NCBI GenBank assembly: GCA_002013415.1
Contig: MAEX01000011.1
Coordinates: 105,257 to 169,256 of the forward strand
Reading direction: 5' to 3'
Length of the DNA: 64,000 bases
DNA from: Mycobacterium sp. D16Q14
Lineage (GTDB): Bacteria > Actinomycetota > Actinomycetes > Mycobacteriales > Mycobacteriaceae
Shown: positions 16,695-26,685 of the stretch, in pieces
How positions within the stretch are numbered: the stretch's first letter is position 1
How the letters are laid out: each line of letters starts with the position of its first letter
The notes under the pieces: model-generated
What the model was told of the DNA's origin: nothing
The model's database searches: none
Seen by the model: only the letters and a program-made list of their open reading frames with translations
Program-made: the position numbers and the translations under genes

Positions 16695-17465
16695 ATGCAG
16701 CCCTGGAGCCGCCCCGCCGGCGACATCCAACCTCAGGGGGCGGCTTACGGTACGCCACTGGACTATCCGGAGCCTCGACCACCGCGTCGAGTGCCCTGGA
16801 TAGTCCTTTCGGCTTTTTTGGGCCTCCTCGTCGTGGGGCTGGTGGTTGCCGTCGTCGCCGTCGGCTCTCAGCGCAGCATCGTGGGTGTGGCCGTCATGGC
16901 CCCGGGAGAGTCCCCGATGACCCGGATGTCGGCGCCTCCCGCGCCGACGTCGGGGGTGATCCCTCCTCCCAACGGGTCCATAGGGCCACTCGGCGGCGCG
17001 ACGTACGGGCCGGGCGAGAAACTCCAGCCCATCTCGATGCCCACCTACGTGCCGTTCAATTTCAACCTGCCCGCGGGGTGGGGGTGCATGCACACCGAGA
17101 ACAAACCACTGGATAAGCGCGTCACCTGTATGGACGAGGCCAACAAGGGCGGAGCGGCCGGCTGGATCGGGTCGAATCGGTGTGCGGACGGGTGCGGGAA
17201 GTCCACGCAGGACAAGGTGCGCGCGAAACTGCCGGTCGATGTGCAGTCCTGGAAGCCGATCGACGATGCCACGTCGTACGCGCGGATGACGGGCACCCTC
17301 GGAAACGGTATGCGTGTGGTCCGCATCGCGATGACATGTGCCTTCGCTTCGACCTCCGGCGGATCGCGCGACACCCTGGCGGTGGCCATGCTCACCGGGC
17401 CGCCCGAGACCGAGGACACCCTGCAGAAGATCGCGAACGAACTACGGTCGCGAATTCCGGCTTAG
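16695..17465 (+). CDS. Single-pass membrane protein with an exported Cys-containing domain, unknown function
   Basis: The 256-residue protein has a proline-rich cytoplasmic N-terminus of about 32 residues. One membrane helix follows at about 33-57 (IVLSAFLGLLVVGLVVAVVA), then a proline-rich linker and an outer domain with five or more cysteines (GWGCM, VTCMD, NRCADGC, MTCAF). This suggests disulfides outside the membrane. No family is recognised. It follows fixB by eight bases and is probably in the same transcript, but a role in electron transfer is not shown. Its stop overlaps that of the convergent LuxR-type gene by four bases. Confidence 0.8.
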   Translation: MQPWSRPAGDIQPQGAAYGTPLDYPEPRPPRRVPWIVLSAFLGLLVVGLVVAVVAVGSQRSIVGVAVMAPGESPMTRMSAPPAPTSGVIPPPNGSIGPLGGATYGPGEKLQPISMPTYVPFNFNLPAGWGCMHTENKPLDKRVTCMDEANKGGAAGWIGSNRCADGCGKSTQDKVRAKLPVDVQSWKPIDDATSYARMTGTLGNGMRVVRIAMTCAFASTSGGSRDTLAVAMLTGPPETEDTLQKIANELRSRIPA

Positions 17466-20302
17466 AGTCCGTTGCGCAGCTGCCTGCGTGAGGTGATGCC
17501 GCGCTTGGCGAAGACCTTCCGCAGATGCCACTCCACGGTGTGCGAGCTGATGAAGAGCTGAGCGGCGATCTCCTGATTGGTCAGACCCTGCCCGGCCATC
17601 CGGGCGATCTGTGCCTCCTGAGCCGTCAGTGTTTGGGCTGAGGCGGAAGATGAACTGGCGGAACGCTTCCGCACTTTCGCGCCCGTCGCGAGAAGCTCGC
17701 GCTGCGCCCTCCCGGCGAAAGCCTCGGCGCTCATACCCACGAAACTCTCGTGCGCCACGGTGAGAGCCGTGCGGGCATCGGCTCGCCGGTGGCAGCGGCG
17801 TAGCCATTCTCCGTAGATGAGGTGTGCCCGGGCCAGGTGGACGGAAATCCTTGTGCTGGATAGCCGTTCGATGGCCTCGCGGTAGCAGGCCTCCGCGTCA
17901 TCGTCGACGGCGAGCAGCGCCCGGGAACGCGCCACCATGCCCACGGCCCAATCGCTATCGCCGACCAGCGCCCGCTCTTCCAGTTGGCCGAGCGCCTTGG
18001 CGGCGGTGTCCTGTTTGCCGCAGCGTGCTGCCGCCTCGATCAGTTCGGTGAGGCACCAGCAGTACAACCCGAGATCCTCGTGCTCGCAGGCCCTTCGCGT
18101 CGCGTGAAACGCGAGCTCGTAGCGACCGAGGCCGTTGTTGAGGACGCCTGCCGCATAACCCATTGCGCCGAGTAGCCTGCCCTCGCCCCTGGCCGCGCCG
18201 TCGCGCATGGCGGCATCGATCAGTGGTATCGCCTCGGGTTCCGTACCCCGCCAGGCCGCCAAGATCAACGAGTGATACCTGATCGGTGCGTGGCCTGTCG
18301 CCGCGGAGATGGCGTCGGCCTCCTGGACAAGCTCTGCGGCCGCATCGAGCTCGCCGGCGTTCACGTGCACTCCGGCGCGGTAGATCAGTGCCGACGGGAG
18401 AACCGACAACGCACCGACATCACGGGCGATTTGTACCGCACGGGTTGCTAAGTGATGACACATCTGGTCGTCCCACACCTCATGTGTGGCCGATTCGAGG
18501 GCAATGGGGAACGCCTGCCACATCCAGCTCGTATTGCCCGGACGGTCGGCCTCACGGCTGATCAGAGAGAGGGCATCCCGCAGCGTCTGGGCGCTTGCCG
18601 CCGCGCCATGGGTGATCCGCATCGCCAGGCCATCGAGCAGAAGATCGGTCGGCCGTAGGGGCTGCGACCCGGCCGGCGCCAGCCGCGCGGGTTCAGCCAC
18701 CTCCACCGCGCCACCGCGCGGACAGAGCCGGCCGCCATACATGGCCGCCCCTACCGCATCCAAGTAGGTCTCCCGAGCCAGGTCGTCGTCCAGATTCTCC
18801 AAGTCCTTGGCGGCATCCAGCAGGCCGATCGCGGCGCTGGACACCGCCGTGGAGCCATCCGTGCCCACCCGGCTTTCCGCGAAGGCGATCTTCGCGCGTA
18901 GGCGGGCTGCTCGTGCCCGCGCCAGCGGATCCAGCGGGGCCATGTCTGCGATGGCGAGCAGCTCGCGGGCGGCGTCGTAGGCCGCCGCATCGTGTTTTGA
19001 CTGGGCCGCGGCCAGCGCCCGTAACCCGCGTTGTGCCGGATCCGAGGTGAGTTCGGTGGCCCGCTGCAAAAAGGCCGCAGCCGCCAGGATGCCGCCCCTG
19101 GCCTGTGCGCGGTCGGCCGACTGCTCAAGTTCGGCGGCGATTGCCTCATTGGTGCCCGCCGCGGCGTGCGCGCGGTGCCATGCTCGCCGATCCGGATCGG
19201 TTACCGGATCTGTGGCCTCCGCCAGCGCGCCATGAATTCTTCTGCGTTCCAACGATTCTGCGCTTCTGTAGATGGCGGACCGCACCAATGGATGGCGAAA
19301 GCGGACCCGGGTGCCCAACTCGATCAGATCGGCGCCCTCGGCGGGTGCGAGCGCATCCATCGAGATTCCGAGCTGTTCGGACGCCCGAGCCAGTAACGCC
19401 GCATCGCCCAGCGGATCGGTCGCCGCGGTGAGGAGCAACGTCTGCGTCTCGGCGGGCAGCCGCCGGACCCGCCGCAGGAACGCTTGCTCGATATGTCCGG
19501 TCAGGCGACCGCCGTCGGGCCACCCGAATCCGCCCGCGAGTTCCTCGGTGGTCAGATCCCGCGGGAGTTCCAACAGGGCCAGCGGATTGCCGTGCGTCTC
19601 GGCGACGATGCGGTCACGAACCCGATCATCGAGGAGTCCCGGAATCGCGGAGTCCAGCAGCGCGCCGGCGTCGGCCGCCCGCAGGCCGCTCACCGTAAGC
19701 TCTGGCAGTCCGGTGAGCTCGTCGTCGGAACCACCGCGCACCGCGAAGAGCGCGGCGACCGGTTCACTGGCCAAACGCCGGGTGGCAAAGGCCAGTGTTT
19801 GCAACGAGACTCGGTCGAGCCACTGGGCGTCATCGACCACACACAGCACGGGCTGATGTTCGGCTGCCGCGGCCAGCAGACTCAATACGGCAAGTCCGAT
19901 CAGAAACCGGTCGGGCGCAGGTCCGCTGCGTATCCCGAAGGCGATGTCGAGCGCCTCGCGTTGTGGACTGGGCAACGCCTCGAGGTGGCTCGACAGCGGC
20001 CCACAGAAATGTTGTAAACCGGCGAATGCGAGTTCCATCTCGGATTCGACGCCTGCGGTACGCACGACGCGAAATCCTTGCGCTTCTTCGATTGCGTGCG
20101 CGAGGAGCGCGGTCTTGCCTATTCCGGCTTCACCCCGTAGGACGAGTATCTGACTGGGGCCCGACCGTGCGGCCGCGATGAGCCGCCCGAGTGACGCGCA
20201 CTCGGGCGCTCGACCACGCAAACGCGATCCCGGGTGACTGTTGACCAAGTGCTCCGCCGAATTCGATGAATAGGGTGGCAGTTTACCGAGCTGCCGATTC
20301 AT
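17462..20302 (-). CDS. Large ATP-binding LuxR-family (LAL) transcriptional regulator
   Basis: The 946-residue protein has an N-terminal STAND-type ATPase with Walker A GEAGIGKT at about 57-64 and Walker B VLCVVDDAQW at about 152-161. A long alanine-rich helical middle of TPR type follows. The C-terminal LuxR helix-turn-helix is at about 885-946 (LTAQEAQIARMAGQGLTNQE, then SSHTVEWHLRKVF). LAL/MalT-type regulators respond to a bound ligand and activate transcription. The signal here is unknown. The start lies 83 bases from the divergent NmrA-like gene, which is the most likely target. Confidence 0.9.
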   Translation of the reverse strand: MNRQLGKLPPYSSNSAEHLVNSHPGSRLRGRAPECASLGRLIAAARSGPSQILVLRGEAGIGKTALLAHAIEEAQGFRVVRTAGVESEMELAFAGLQHFCGPLSSHLEALPSPQREALDIAFGIRSGPAPDRFLIGLAVLSLLAAAAEHQPVLCVVDDAQWLDRVSLQTLAFATRRLASEPVAALFAVRGGSDDELTGLPELTVSGLRAADAGALLDSAIPGLLDDRVRDRIVAETHGNPLALLELPRDLTTEELAGGFGWPDGGRLTGHIEQAFLRRVRRLPAETQTLLLTAATDPLGDAALLARASEQLGISMDALAPAEGADLIELGTRVRFRHPLVRSAIYRSAESLERRRIHGALAEATDPVTDPDRRAWHRAHAAAGTNEAIAAELEQSADRAQARGGILAAAAFLQRATELTSDPAQRGLRALAAAQSKHDAAAYDAARELLAIADMAPLDPLARARAARLRAKIAFAESRVGTDGSTAVSSAAIGLLDAAKDLENLDDDLARETYLDAVGAAMYGGRLCPRGGAVEVAEPARLAPAGSQPLRPTDLLLDGLAMRITHGAAASAQTLRDALSLISREADRPGNTSWMWQAFPIALESATHEVWDDQMCHHLATRAVQIARDVGALSVLPSALIYRAGVHVNAGELDAAAELVQEADAISAATGHAPIRYHSLILAAWRGTEPEAIPLIDAAMRDGAARGEGRLLGAMGYAAGVLNNGLGRYELAFHATRRACEHEDLGLYCWCLTELIEAAARCGKQDTAAKALGQLEERALVGDSDWAVGMVARSRALLAVDDDAEACYREAIERLSSTRISVHLARAHLIYGEWLRRCHRRADARTALTVAHESFVGMSAEAFAGRAQRELLATGAKVRKRSASSSSASAQTLTAQEAQIARMAGQGLTNQEIAAQLFISSHTVEWHLRKVFAKRGITSRRQLRNGL

Positions 20303-20385
20303 CTCAACGACTACGTGCTTTCCAGGGTTCGAATCCCGCGCCGAGCTGCGAACATTGCACGGGAGACGAGAAAGGTAATCGCAGA

Positions 20386-21129
20386 ATGAAAATCACAGTT
20401 GTTGGTGCCACCGGCCAAATCGGTTCCCGGGTGGTTTCTTTGCTCACCGCCGACGGCCATGACGTGGTCGCGGCATCGTTGTCCTCTGGCGCGAATGTGT
20501 TGACCGGCGAGGGGTTGGTGAACGCGCTCACCGGATCGAATGTGGTTATCGACGTTGTCAATTCTCCCTCGTTCGAGGACGGGGCGGTCATGGATTTCTT
20601 CACCGCCTCGGCGCGCAATCTCGTTGACGCGGCGAACCAGACGGGCGTCGGTCACTACGTCGCGCTCTCCATCGTCGGCGCGGATGGTCTGCCGGACAGC
20701 GGATATATGAGGGCGAAAGTGGCGCAGGAGAACATCATTACCGAATCCGGATTGCCCTACACGATCGTGCGGGCCACCCAGTTCCAGGAATTTGCCGAGG
20801 CCATCACCGACACGCTCGTTGTCGGAGATGAGGTTCGCGTACCCGATGCGAGAATTCAGCTGATCGCCGTCGATGATGTGTCCGCACAGGTGGCTCATGC
20901 CGCGGAGGCCGAGCCTCGCGACGGTATCATCAACATCGGTGGGCCAGAGAAGTTTTCGTTCGCCGAGATGGCACAGGCGGTGCTTGACGCGCGCAGTGAC
21001 GAGAGGCCGGTGGTGGTCGACTCCGCCGCCACCTACTTCGGGACTCCTGTGGACGACTTCAGTCTGGTCACCGGTGATGACGGCGTGCTGACCCAGACGC
21101 GATTCGCCGACTGGATGGCCCGCCGATGA
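20386..21129 (+). CDS. NmrA-like NAD(P)-binding protein
   Basis: The 247-residue product is an atypical short-chain dehydrogenase of the NmrA/NAD(P)-binding group. It has MKITVVGATGQIGSRVV at the N-terminus, VVIDVVNSPS, YVALSIVGAD and LPYTIVRATQFQEF. The classic Tyr-x3-Lys catalytic pair is not clearly present, so it may be a redox sensor or a reductase with an altered site. ATG 20386 is the first start with the nucleotide-binding motif at the correct distance; AGAAAGG lies upstream. The stop overlaps the cupin start. Confidence 0.88.
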   Translation: MKITVVGATGQIGSRVVSLLTADGHDVVAASLSSGANVLTGEGLVNALTGSNVVIDVVNSPSFEDGAVMDFFTASARNLVDAANQTGVGHYVALSIVGADGLPDSGYMRAKVAQENIITESGLPYTIVRATQFQEFAEAITDTLVVGDEVRVPDARIQLIAVDDVSAQVAHAAEAEPRDGIINIGGPEKFSFAEMAQAVLDARSDERPVVVDSAATYFGTPVDDFSLVTGDDGVLTQTRFADWMARR

Positions 21130-21527
21130 TGGCGAACGACGACCTGATGAGTGCACTCACGGTCCTGCAGACCGTGACGCCGCCGGTGATCCCGTCCGAT
21201 GCCCACGTGATGACGGTGGAGATCGAGTGGCCGGCCGGCAGTTCCGGTACGCCACCGCATCGTCATCCAGGTGGTCCGGCGTTCGGATATGTGGTCGAGG
21301 GAGAGATGCTCTTCGAACTCGAAGGCCAAGCACCGCGGGTGGTCAAAGCCGGTGAAGCGTTCTGGGAGCCGGGAGGTGATGTCATCCATTACTCGGACGC
21401 CAACAACCGTGCGGACGCGGCGCTGCGCTTCGTGGTGACCATGATGTGCACACCCGGCGCGCCGATGTTAGTGCTGGTCGAGGAGGAGGAACTTCGGCAG
21501 CGAGCCGATGCGCGAGTGTCCGCGTAG
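21126..21527 (+). CDS. Cupin-domain protein
   Basis: The 133-residue protein is a single cupin barrel. Motif 1 is HRHPGGPAFGYVVEGEMLFE and motif 2 is PGGDVIHYSD. The histidines and glutamate suit a metal site. It overlaps the end of the NmrA-like gene by four bases (ATGA), so the two products are made together and may act on the same compound. No substrate can be deduced. Confidence 0.87.
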   Translation: MMANDDLMSALTVLQTVTPPVIPSDAHVMTVEIEWPAGSSGTPPHRHPGGPAFGYVVEGEMLFELEGQAPRVVKAGEAFWEPGGDVIHYSDANNRADAALRFVVTMMCTPGAPMLVLVEEEELRQRADARVSA

Positions 21528-21671
21528 CGTCCGTTAGCTCCGTGTTTGCCTGAGGGATTCACTGACGCAAGCATGCATTGGGTGTACTGAACGCCGCAAT
21601 TAACGGATCGTGCATGGACACGACACGCTTCCGATGCCGTTCCGCCGCATAACTCCGCGAATCTCGCAGTC

Positions 21672-22547
21672 ATGAGTACCGCTTCAGTTCTCATCGCCGC
21701 AGATCAATCCATCTCAGACGTAGCGGGGGAGGTCGGGGAAGCTCCGCCGGGTCCTCGGTACACCCTGCTGCTGTCGAACGATCCCGCCGATATCGATGCC
21801 GTGCAACGGCTTCGATACGACGTGTTCAGCAGCGAGCCGGGATTCCAGCTCGCGAGCACCCCGGCCGCGTTCGAGGGACGCGACGCCGACCGCTTCGATG
21901 AGCACTGCGATCACTTGCTAGTACGCGAGGACACCTCGGGTGATGTGGTGGGCTGCTACCGGATGCTGCCTCCGCCCGGTGCTATTGCCGCTGGCGGGCT
22001 GTACAGCGCAACGGAATTCGACATCAGTGGACTCGACTCGCTGCGTCCACAGCTGGTGGAGATGGGTCGGGCGGTAGTGCGGGGCGATCACCGCAATGGT
22101 GCGGTAGTGCTGCTGATGTGGGCCGGAATTCTGGCCTACCTGGACCGCTGCGACTACACCTACGTCACCGGATGCGTATCGGTTCCCATGCAGGACAACC
22201 CGGAGCAGGCGCCAGGTAGCCAGGTGCGTGCCGTGCGCGACTTCGTCATGAAGCGGCATGCCGCGGCGCCGGAGTACGCGGTGCGCCCCTACAACCCGGT
22301 CGTTGTCGACGGGATGGGGCTCGATGACATCGCCCCGCCCGCCAAGGTGCAGGTGCCCGCACTGATGCGTGGATATCTGCGGCTGGGCGCAAAGGTTCTC
22401 GGCGAACCCGCGCACGATCCCGACTTCGGCGTGGCCGACTTCATGGCACTGCTCAACAAGGACGAAGCCGATGTGCGCTACCTCAAACGGCTGAGGTCCG
22501 TGGGGGCGGCGTCGGAAATCGGCGCGGCGGCGGCCGGCCAGGAATAG
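21672..22547 (+). CDS. GNAT-fold N-acyltransferase, OlsB-like (Rv3027c-type)
   Basis: The 291-residue protein matches the Acetyltransf_5/hemolysin-like group that includes OlsB, the ornithine N-acyltransferase. It shows LRYDVFSSEPGF, DRFDEHCDHLLVRE, DVVGCYRMLPP and LVEMGRAVVRGDHRNG in order. OlsB joins a 3-hydroxyacyl chain from ACP to ornithine; here the amine substrate is inferred only from family and neighbour. A PlsC-type acyltransferase starts two bases after the stop, which is the OlsB-OlsA arrangement. Confidence 0.8.
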   Translation: MSTASVLIAADQSISDVAGEVGEAPPGPRYTLLLSNDPADIDAVQRLRYDVFSSEPGFQLASTPAAFEGRDADRFDEHCDHLLVREDTSGDVVGCYRMLPPPGAIAAGGLYSATEFDISGLDSLRPQLVEMGRAVVRGDHRNGAVVLLMWAGILAYLDRCDYTYVTGCVSVPMQDNPEQAPGSQVRAVRDFVMKRHAAAPEYAVRPYNPVVVDGMGLDDIAPPAKVQVPALMRGYLRLGAKVLGEPAHDPDFGVADFMALLNKDEADVRYLKRLRSVGAASEIGAAAAGQE

Positions 22548-22549
22548 CG

Positions 22550-23404
22550 ATGGCACCCGAATTCGCTCACGCCTGGCTGCCGAAGGCAACCTGTGACGAC
22601 AGCTGCATGCGGGCAACACACATCGACGAGCCAGGGCGGCTGACGCGAACCCTGCGGACCACGACGCGGATCGCCCTGGCGATCACGTTGTTGACCCTTG
22701 CGCCACTGCTGGGGATACCGATTCCCGGACGGGTGCGCTGGCAGCGCGGCTACTGCCGGCTGATGCTGCGGTGCCTCGGCGTACGCATTTCCGTCTCCGG
22801 TGGTCCGATCCGCGATATCCGGGGTTCCCTCGTGGTGGCGGGCCATGTGTCCTGGGTCGACGTCTTCGCCATCGGGGCGGTGCTTCCGGGGTCGTTCGTC
22901 GCTCGGGCGGACCTGATCGATTGGCCCGGTCTGGGCATCATCGCCCGGATGATGCGGGTCATCCCGATCGAGCGGGGAAACCTGCGCACCCTGCCGCGAG
23001 TGGTCGACACCGTCGCGGCGCGGCTCCAGGCCGGTCAGACAGTGGTGGCGTTCCCGGAGGGCACCACCTGGTGCGGTCGTGCGTACGGGTCATTCCGCCC
23101 CGCGATGTTCCAGGCCGCGATCGACGCGCAGCGGCCGGTACAGCCGCTGCGGCTGACGTACCATCACCGGGGTGGCGAGCTGTCGACGGTTCCGGCCTAC
23201 GTCGGCGAGGACACCCTGATGGCGTCCATCCGCCGGATCACCGCGACGCGCGTAACCGTGGCGCATATCCAGGTGGCGGGGCTGCAATTGCCCGGCGAGA
23301 GCCGCCGTGATCTGGCCAACCGCTGTGAGGCCGCCGTTCGGGCCGGTGACCGAACCCCGCAGATCCACAGCCACCCGGAGCGCCCGGAACCGATCGCTGC
23401 CTGA
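22550..23404 (+). CDS. PlsC-type 1-acyl-glycerophosphate/OlsA-like acyltransferase (Rv3026c-type)
   Basis: The 284-residue protein has a hydrophobic N-terminal segment ([16 protein letters not shown]). The catalytic HX4D motif HVSWVD is at residues 99-104, VIPIERGN follows, and FPEGTTW is at about 168-174. These are the four conserved blocks of the PlsC family. Such enzymes add a fatty acyl chain to a hydroxyl group of a lipid. Directly after an OlsB-like gene it could make the ester bond of an aminolipid, but ordinary phosphatidic acid synthesis is equally possible. Confidence 0.85.
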   Translation: MAPEFAHAWLPKATCDDSCMRATHIDEPGRLTRTLRTTTRIALAITLLTLAPLLGIPIPGRVRWQRGYCRLMLRCLGVRISVSGGPIRDIRGSLVVAGHVSWVDVFAIGAVLPGSFVARADLIDWPGLGIIARMMRVIPIERGNLRTLPRVVDTVAARLQAGQTVVAFPEGTTWCGRAYGSFRPAMFQAAIDAQRPVQPLRLTYHHRGGELSTVPAYVGEDTLMASIRRITATRVTVAHIQVAGLQLPGESRRDLANRCEAAVRAGDRTPQIHSHPERPEPIAA

Positions 23405-23450
23405 CGCGATTGGACGAGCCCACCTGGGTGGGACCTATCCTGGATGCGTT

Positions 23451-24674
23451 ATGTCTGCTGCTCGAACCCCAGCTCGCCCGGATGGCTCGTCCGCGGTGTA
23501 CCTGGACCACGCCGCCACCACCCCGATGCGCCCCGCTGCCATCGAGGCGATGGCAGCGGTCATGGCACGGACCGGGAACGCCGCGTCGTTGCACGGATCC
23601 GGGCGCGATGCGCGGCGACGGGTGGAGGAATCGCGGGAGTCGATCGCCGCGGCTCTGGGCGCCCGACCGTCGGAGGTGATCTTCACCGCCGGTGGCACCG
23701 AGAGCGACAACCTCGCCATCAAGGGCATCTACTGGGCCCGCCGAGACGCGGACGCGCGACGGACACGCGTCATCGCCAGCGCCGTCGAGCACCATGCCGT
23801 GCTTGATGCGGTGCAGTGGCTCGCCGACCACGAGGGGGCCGAGGTGACGTGGCTGCCGGTGGACAGCGCCGGCACCGTCACTCCCGCGGCATTGCGCGCG
23901 GCTCTCATCGACCATGACGACGTAGCGCTCATCACGGTGATGTGGGCCAACAATGAGGTCGGCACCATCAACCCCATCTGTGAATTGGCTTCCATAGCCG
24001 CTGAATTCGACATCCCCATGCATAGCGATGCCATTGGGGCGGTTGGTCAGCTCGATGTCGATTTCGCCGTCAGTGGACTGTCGGCGGTGAGCGTGGCCGC
24101 GCACAAGTTCGGCGGCCCCATGGGTGTCGGAGCATTGCTACTGCGACGTGAAACAGTTTGTGTCCCATTGCTTCATGGCGGCGGCCACGAACGCGATATT
24201 CGTTCGGGCACTCCAGACACTGCCGCCATCGTGGCGATGTCGACCGCACTCGTCGAAGCCGTCGCAGAGCGGTGCGAGGGTGCGGCCACACTAAAGACAC
24301 TGCGGGACGGGCTGATCGATCAGGTCTTGACCAGCGTCGAGGGCTCGGTACTCAACGGTGCGGTCGGCAGCGGCAGATTGCCCGGAAACGCACATTTCAC
24401 CTTCGCCGGATGCGAGGGCGACTCCTTGTTGATGTTGTTGGACGCCAACGGCATCGAGTGCTCCACCGGGTCCGCGTGCACGGCAGGCGTCGCGCGCCCC
24501 TCGCATGTGCTCATCGAAATGGGCATCGACCCCGAGGTGGCGCGCGGATCGCTGCGTTTCACCTTCGGCCACACCTCCCTTCCCTCGGATGTTGCGCGTG
24601 CGGTCGAGGCCTTGCAGGTCGCCGTTCCGCGTGCACGTGCTGCCGCCCTCGCCAGTGCTGGGAGCCGGTCATGA
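23451..24674 (+). CDS. iscS: Cysteine desulfurase
   Basis: The 407-residue enzyme is a NifS/IscS-type PLP protein. It has [24 protein letters not shown], the PLP lysine in AHKFGGP (Lys219) and the catalytic cysteine in GSACTAG (Cys343). It releases sulfur from cysteine as a persulfide. The next gene, mnmA, overlaps its stop, so tRNA thiolation is a direct use. A TATCCT hexamer ends nine bases before the ATG, which suggests a leaderless transcript. A GTG at 23496 would give the shorter start seen in some relatives. Confidence 0.93.
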   Translation: MSAARTPARPDGSSAVYLDHAATTPMRPAAIEAMAAVMARTGNAASLHGSGRDARRRVEESRESIAAALGARPSEVIFTAGGTESDNLAIKGIYWARRDADARRTRVIASAVEHHAVLDAVQWLADHEGAEVTWLPVDSAGTVTPAALRAALIDHDDVALITVMWANNEVGTINPICELASIAAEFDIPMHSDAIGAVGQLDVDFAVSGLSAVSVAAHKFGGPMGVGALLLRRETVCVPLLHGGGHERDIRSGTPDTAAIVAMSTALVEAVAERCEGAATLKTLRDGLIDQVLTSVEGSVLNGAVGSGRLPGNAHFTFAGCEGDSLLMLLDANGIECSTGSACTAGVARPSHVLIEMGIDPEVARGSLRFTFGHTSLPSDVARAVEALQVAVPRARAAALASAGSRS

Positions 24675-25741
24675 GAGTGCTTGCCGCCATGAGTGGGGGA
24701 GTGGACTCCTCGGTCGCGGCCGCGCGCATGGTGGATGCCGGACACGATGTGGTTGGTGTGCACCTGGCACTGTCCGCGGCACCCGGCACACTGCGCACGG
24801 GCTCCCGGGGGTGCTGTTCGAAAGAAGATGCCGCCGACGCCCGTCGTGTTGCCGATATGCTCGGAATCCCCTTCTATGTCTGGGATTTTGCCGATCGATT
24901 CAAGGAAGACGTCATCGACGACTTCGTCGAGGCGTACGCCGAGGGACGCACACCTAATCCCTGCGTGAAGTGCAACGAGAAGATCAAGTTCGCGGCGCTG
25001 GCCGATCGTGCCATCGCGTTGGGCTTCGATGCCGTCGCCACCGGCCACTACGCGCGGCTGCGGGACGGCAGGTTGCGCCGCGCGGTCGACGAGGACAAGG
25101 ACCAGTCCTATGTGCTGGGGGTACTGACACCGCAGCAGCTGAGCCGTGCGCTGTTCCCGATCGGCGACAGTTCCAAGCCGGCTATCCGGGCCGAGGCCGA
25201 GCAGCGCGGTCTGCTCGTCGCGAATAAGCCCGACAGCCACGACATCTGCTTCATCCCTTCCGGAGACACCCAGGCGTTCCTAGGTGCACGCATCGGCGTG
25301 CGCCGCGGAAACGTCGTGGACTCCGACGGGAGTGTGCTGGCCACCCACGCGGGGGTGCACGAGTTCACCATCGGTCAGCGCAAGGGGCTCGGGCTGGTCG
25401 GTCCTGCAGCGGACGGCCGTCCCCGCTATGTCACTTCGATCGACGCCGAGACCTCCACTGTTCGCGTGGGAACCGTTGAGGACCTTGAGATTTGGGAGTT
25501 CGGGGGAGAGCCCGTGGTGTGGACCTCCGGTCAGGTTCCGGACGGGCCCGTTGAGTGCCAGGTGCAGGTCCGCGCGCATGGATCGGTCGTGGACGCGGTT
25601 GTCGACCCGGCGGCCGAGCGGATTCAGGTCCGGCTGCGCACCGCCCTGCGCGGTGTGGCACCTGGGCAGACGGTGGTGCTGTACCAGCCCGATGCCGACG
25701 GCGACGAGGTGCTCGGCAGCGCCATCATCACGCGCGACTAG
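24671..25741 (+). CDS. mnmA: tRNA-specific 2-thiouridylase
   Basis: The 356-residue MnmA/TrmU enzyme has the PP-loop SGGVDSS at residues 8-14, the first catalytic cysteine in NPCVKC (Cys98 or Cys101) and the second in DICFIPSGD (Cys193). The family segment [13 protein letters not shown] and a C-terminal beta domain follow. It adds sulfur to uridine 34 of Lys, Glu and Gln tRNAs using persulfide sulfur from IscS. Its ATG overlaps the iscS stop (ATGA). The stop overlaps that of the convergent SGNH gene by four bases. Confidence 0.95.
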   Translation: MRVLAAMSGGVDSSVAAARMVDAGHDVVGVHLALSAAPGTLRTGSRGCCSKEDAADARRVADMLGIPFYVWDFADRFKEDVIDDFVEAYAEGRTPNPCVKCNEKIKFAALADRAIALGFDAVATGHYARLRDGRLRRAVDEDKDQSYVLGVLTPQQLSRALFPIGDSSKPAIRAEAEQRGLLVANKPDSHDICFIPSGDTQAFLGARIGVRRGNVVDSDGSVLATHAGVHEFTIGQRKGLGLVGPAADGRPRYVTSIDAETSTVRVGTVEDLEIWEFGGEPVVWTSGQVPDGPVECQVQVRAHGSVVDAVVDPAAERIQVRLRTALRGVAPGQTVVLYQPDADGDEVLGSAIITRD

Positions 25742-26592
25742 GTCCCCTGAATCCCTGCGGAGCGCATGGCGATGGCCACGCGCTCCGCGACGTACTGCCG
25801 TCCCGGTGCGGTCGGATGCATCGGAATCCCCTCATCGCCCGCGCCGCTACCCGTCATCGACACGTAGCGCTGAAAATCGGACGCGCACACGCTGTGATCG
25901 CTGCTGGTCGCCGGGATGACGGGGGTAAACCCGGCCTTTGACGATTCAGTGATGATCGTGTCGTTCAGCTGACGCTGCAGACCATTGAGGAAGGTGATGG
26001 TCTCTTGGGTGTTGATCAGCCCAACCAGGCACCCCTTGGCATCCGGGGGCAGGATCGGCAGGTAGCCCACCGTGAAGACGCGTGCGTTCGGGGCGGCCTG
26101 GCGTATGGCGGCGTACGCACCCGTGAGTTTCGGGCCCACCGAGGCCACGTTGGCGCTGAATTGCGCCTTCTTTTCCGGCGGGCAGCTCAACGCGAACAGG
26201 CAGTCGGTGGCGATCTGCTCAAAGCCGGCGTCGTTGCCGCCGATGGATACGACCGCCACCTTGGTGGCGGGAGACAGCCCCGTGTTCTGCGGGCCGCGCG
26301 TGGAAGGCGTGTAGACATCGGTAGAAAGTGCGCCCACGCAGGAGTAGTCGGCGAATGTCATCTGCGGGAACGACGTGCCCACCAGGTGTGCGACATTGTC
26401 GGTCGCCTGGTTACAGGCGGTGCCGACGGGCCCGGTGATACCCGCGGCGTTTGAGCCCGCCGCCATGAACGAGTCTCCGATCGCCACCAGCTGGGCGCCC
26501 GCGAGAGGTTCGGCCGACGCGATCGAGGGGCCGACCACTGTCGCCGCCACCACAGTGCCGATCACCGTCGAGAGCGTCCTGAACGCGCGCAT
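25738..26592 (-). CDS. Secreted SGNH/GDSL hydrolase
   Basis: The 284-residue product has a signal peptide with likely cleavage after SIASA near residue 27. SGNH blocks follow: VAIGDSF with nucleophile Ser41, IGGNDAGF, and a C-terminal Asp/His pair in DEGIPMHPT. Several cysteines ([30 protein letters not shown]) suit disulfides outside the cell. Relatives are secreted lipases or esterases; the substrate is unknown. GAGAGGGA precedes the ATG. Confidence 0.88.
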   Translation of the reverse strand: MRAFRTLSTVIGTVVAATVVGPSIASAEPLAGAQLVAIGDSFMAAGSNAAGITGPVGTACNQATDNVAHLVGTSFPQMTFADYSCVGALSTDVYTPSTRGPQNTGLSPATKVAVVSIGGNDAGFEQIATDCLFALSCPPEKKAQFSANVASVGPKLTGAYAAIRQAAPNARVFTVGYLPILPPDAKGCLVGLINTQETITFLNGLQRQLNDTIITESSKAGFTPVIPATSSDHSVCASDFQRYVSMTGSGAGDEGIPMHPTAPGRQYVAERVAIAMRSAGIQGT

Positions 26593-26685
26593 AAGTCCCT
26601 CTCCTCCCGGCTGGCCGGCAGGCGGCCCCGATCAATGGTACTGAACGGCATATCGCCGTTTGCCCACGTCGGCGTTACGGAAGGG

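Noticed and set aside
20325..20337. GGGTTCGAATCCC resembles the T arm of a tRNA and could mark a tRNA or attachment site.
   Set aside because: Only three stem pairs form, no D arm, anticodon arm or acceptor partner is found around it, and no integrase is near. It is probably chance in the leader of the NmrA-like gene.
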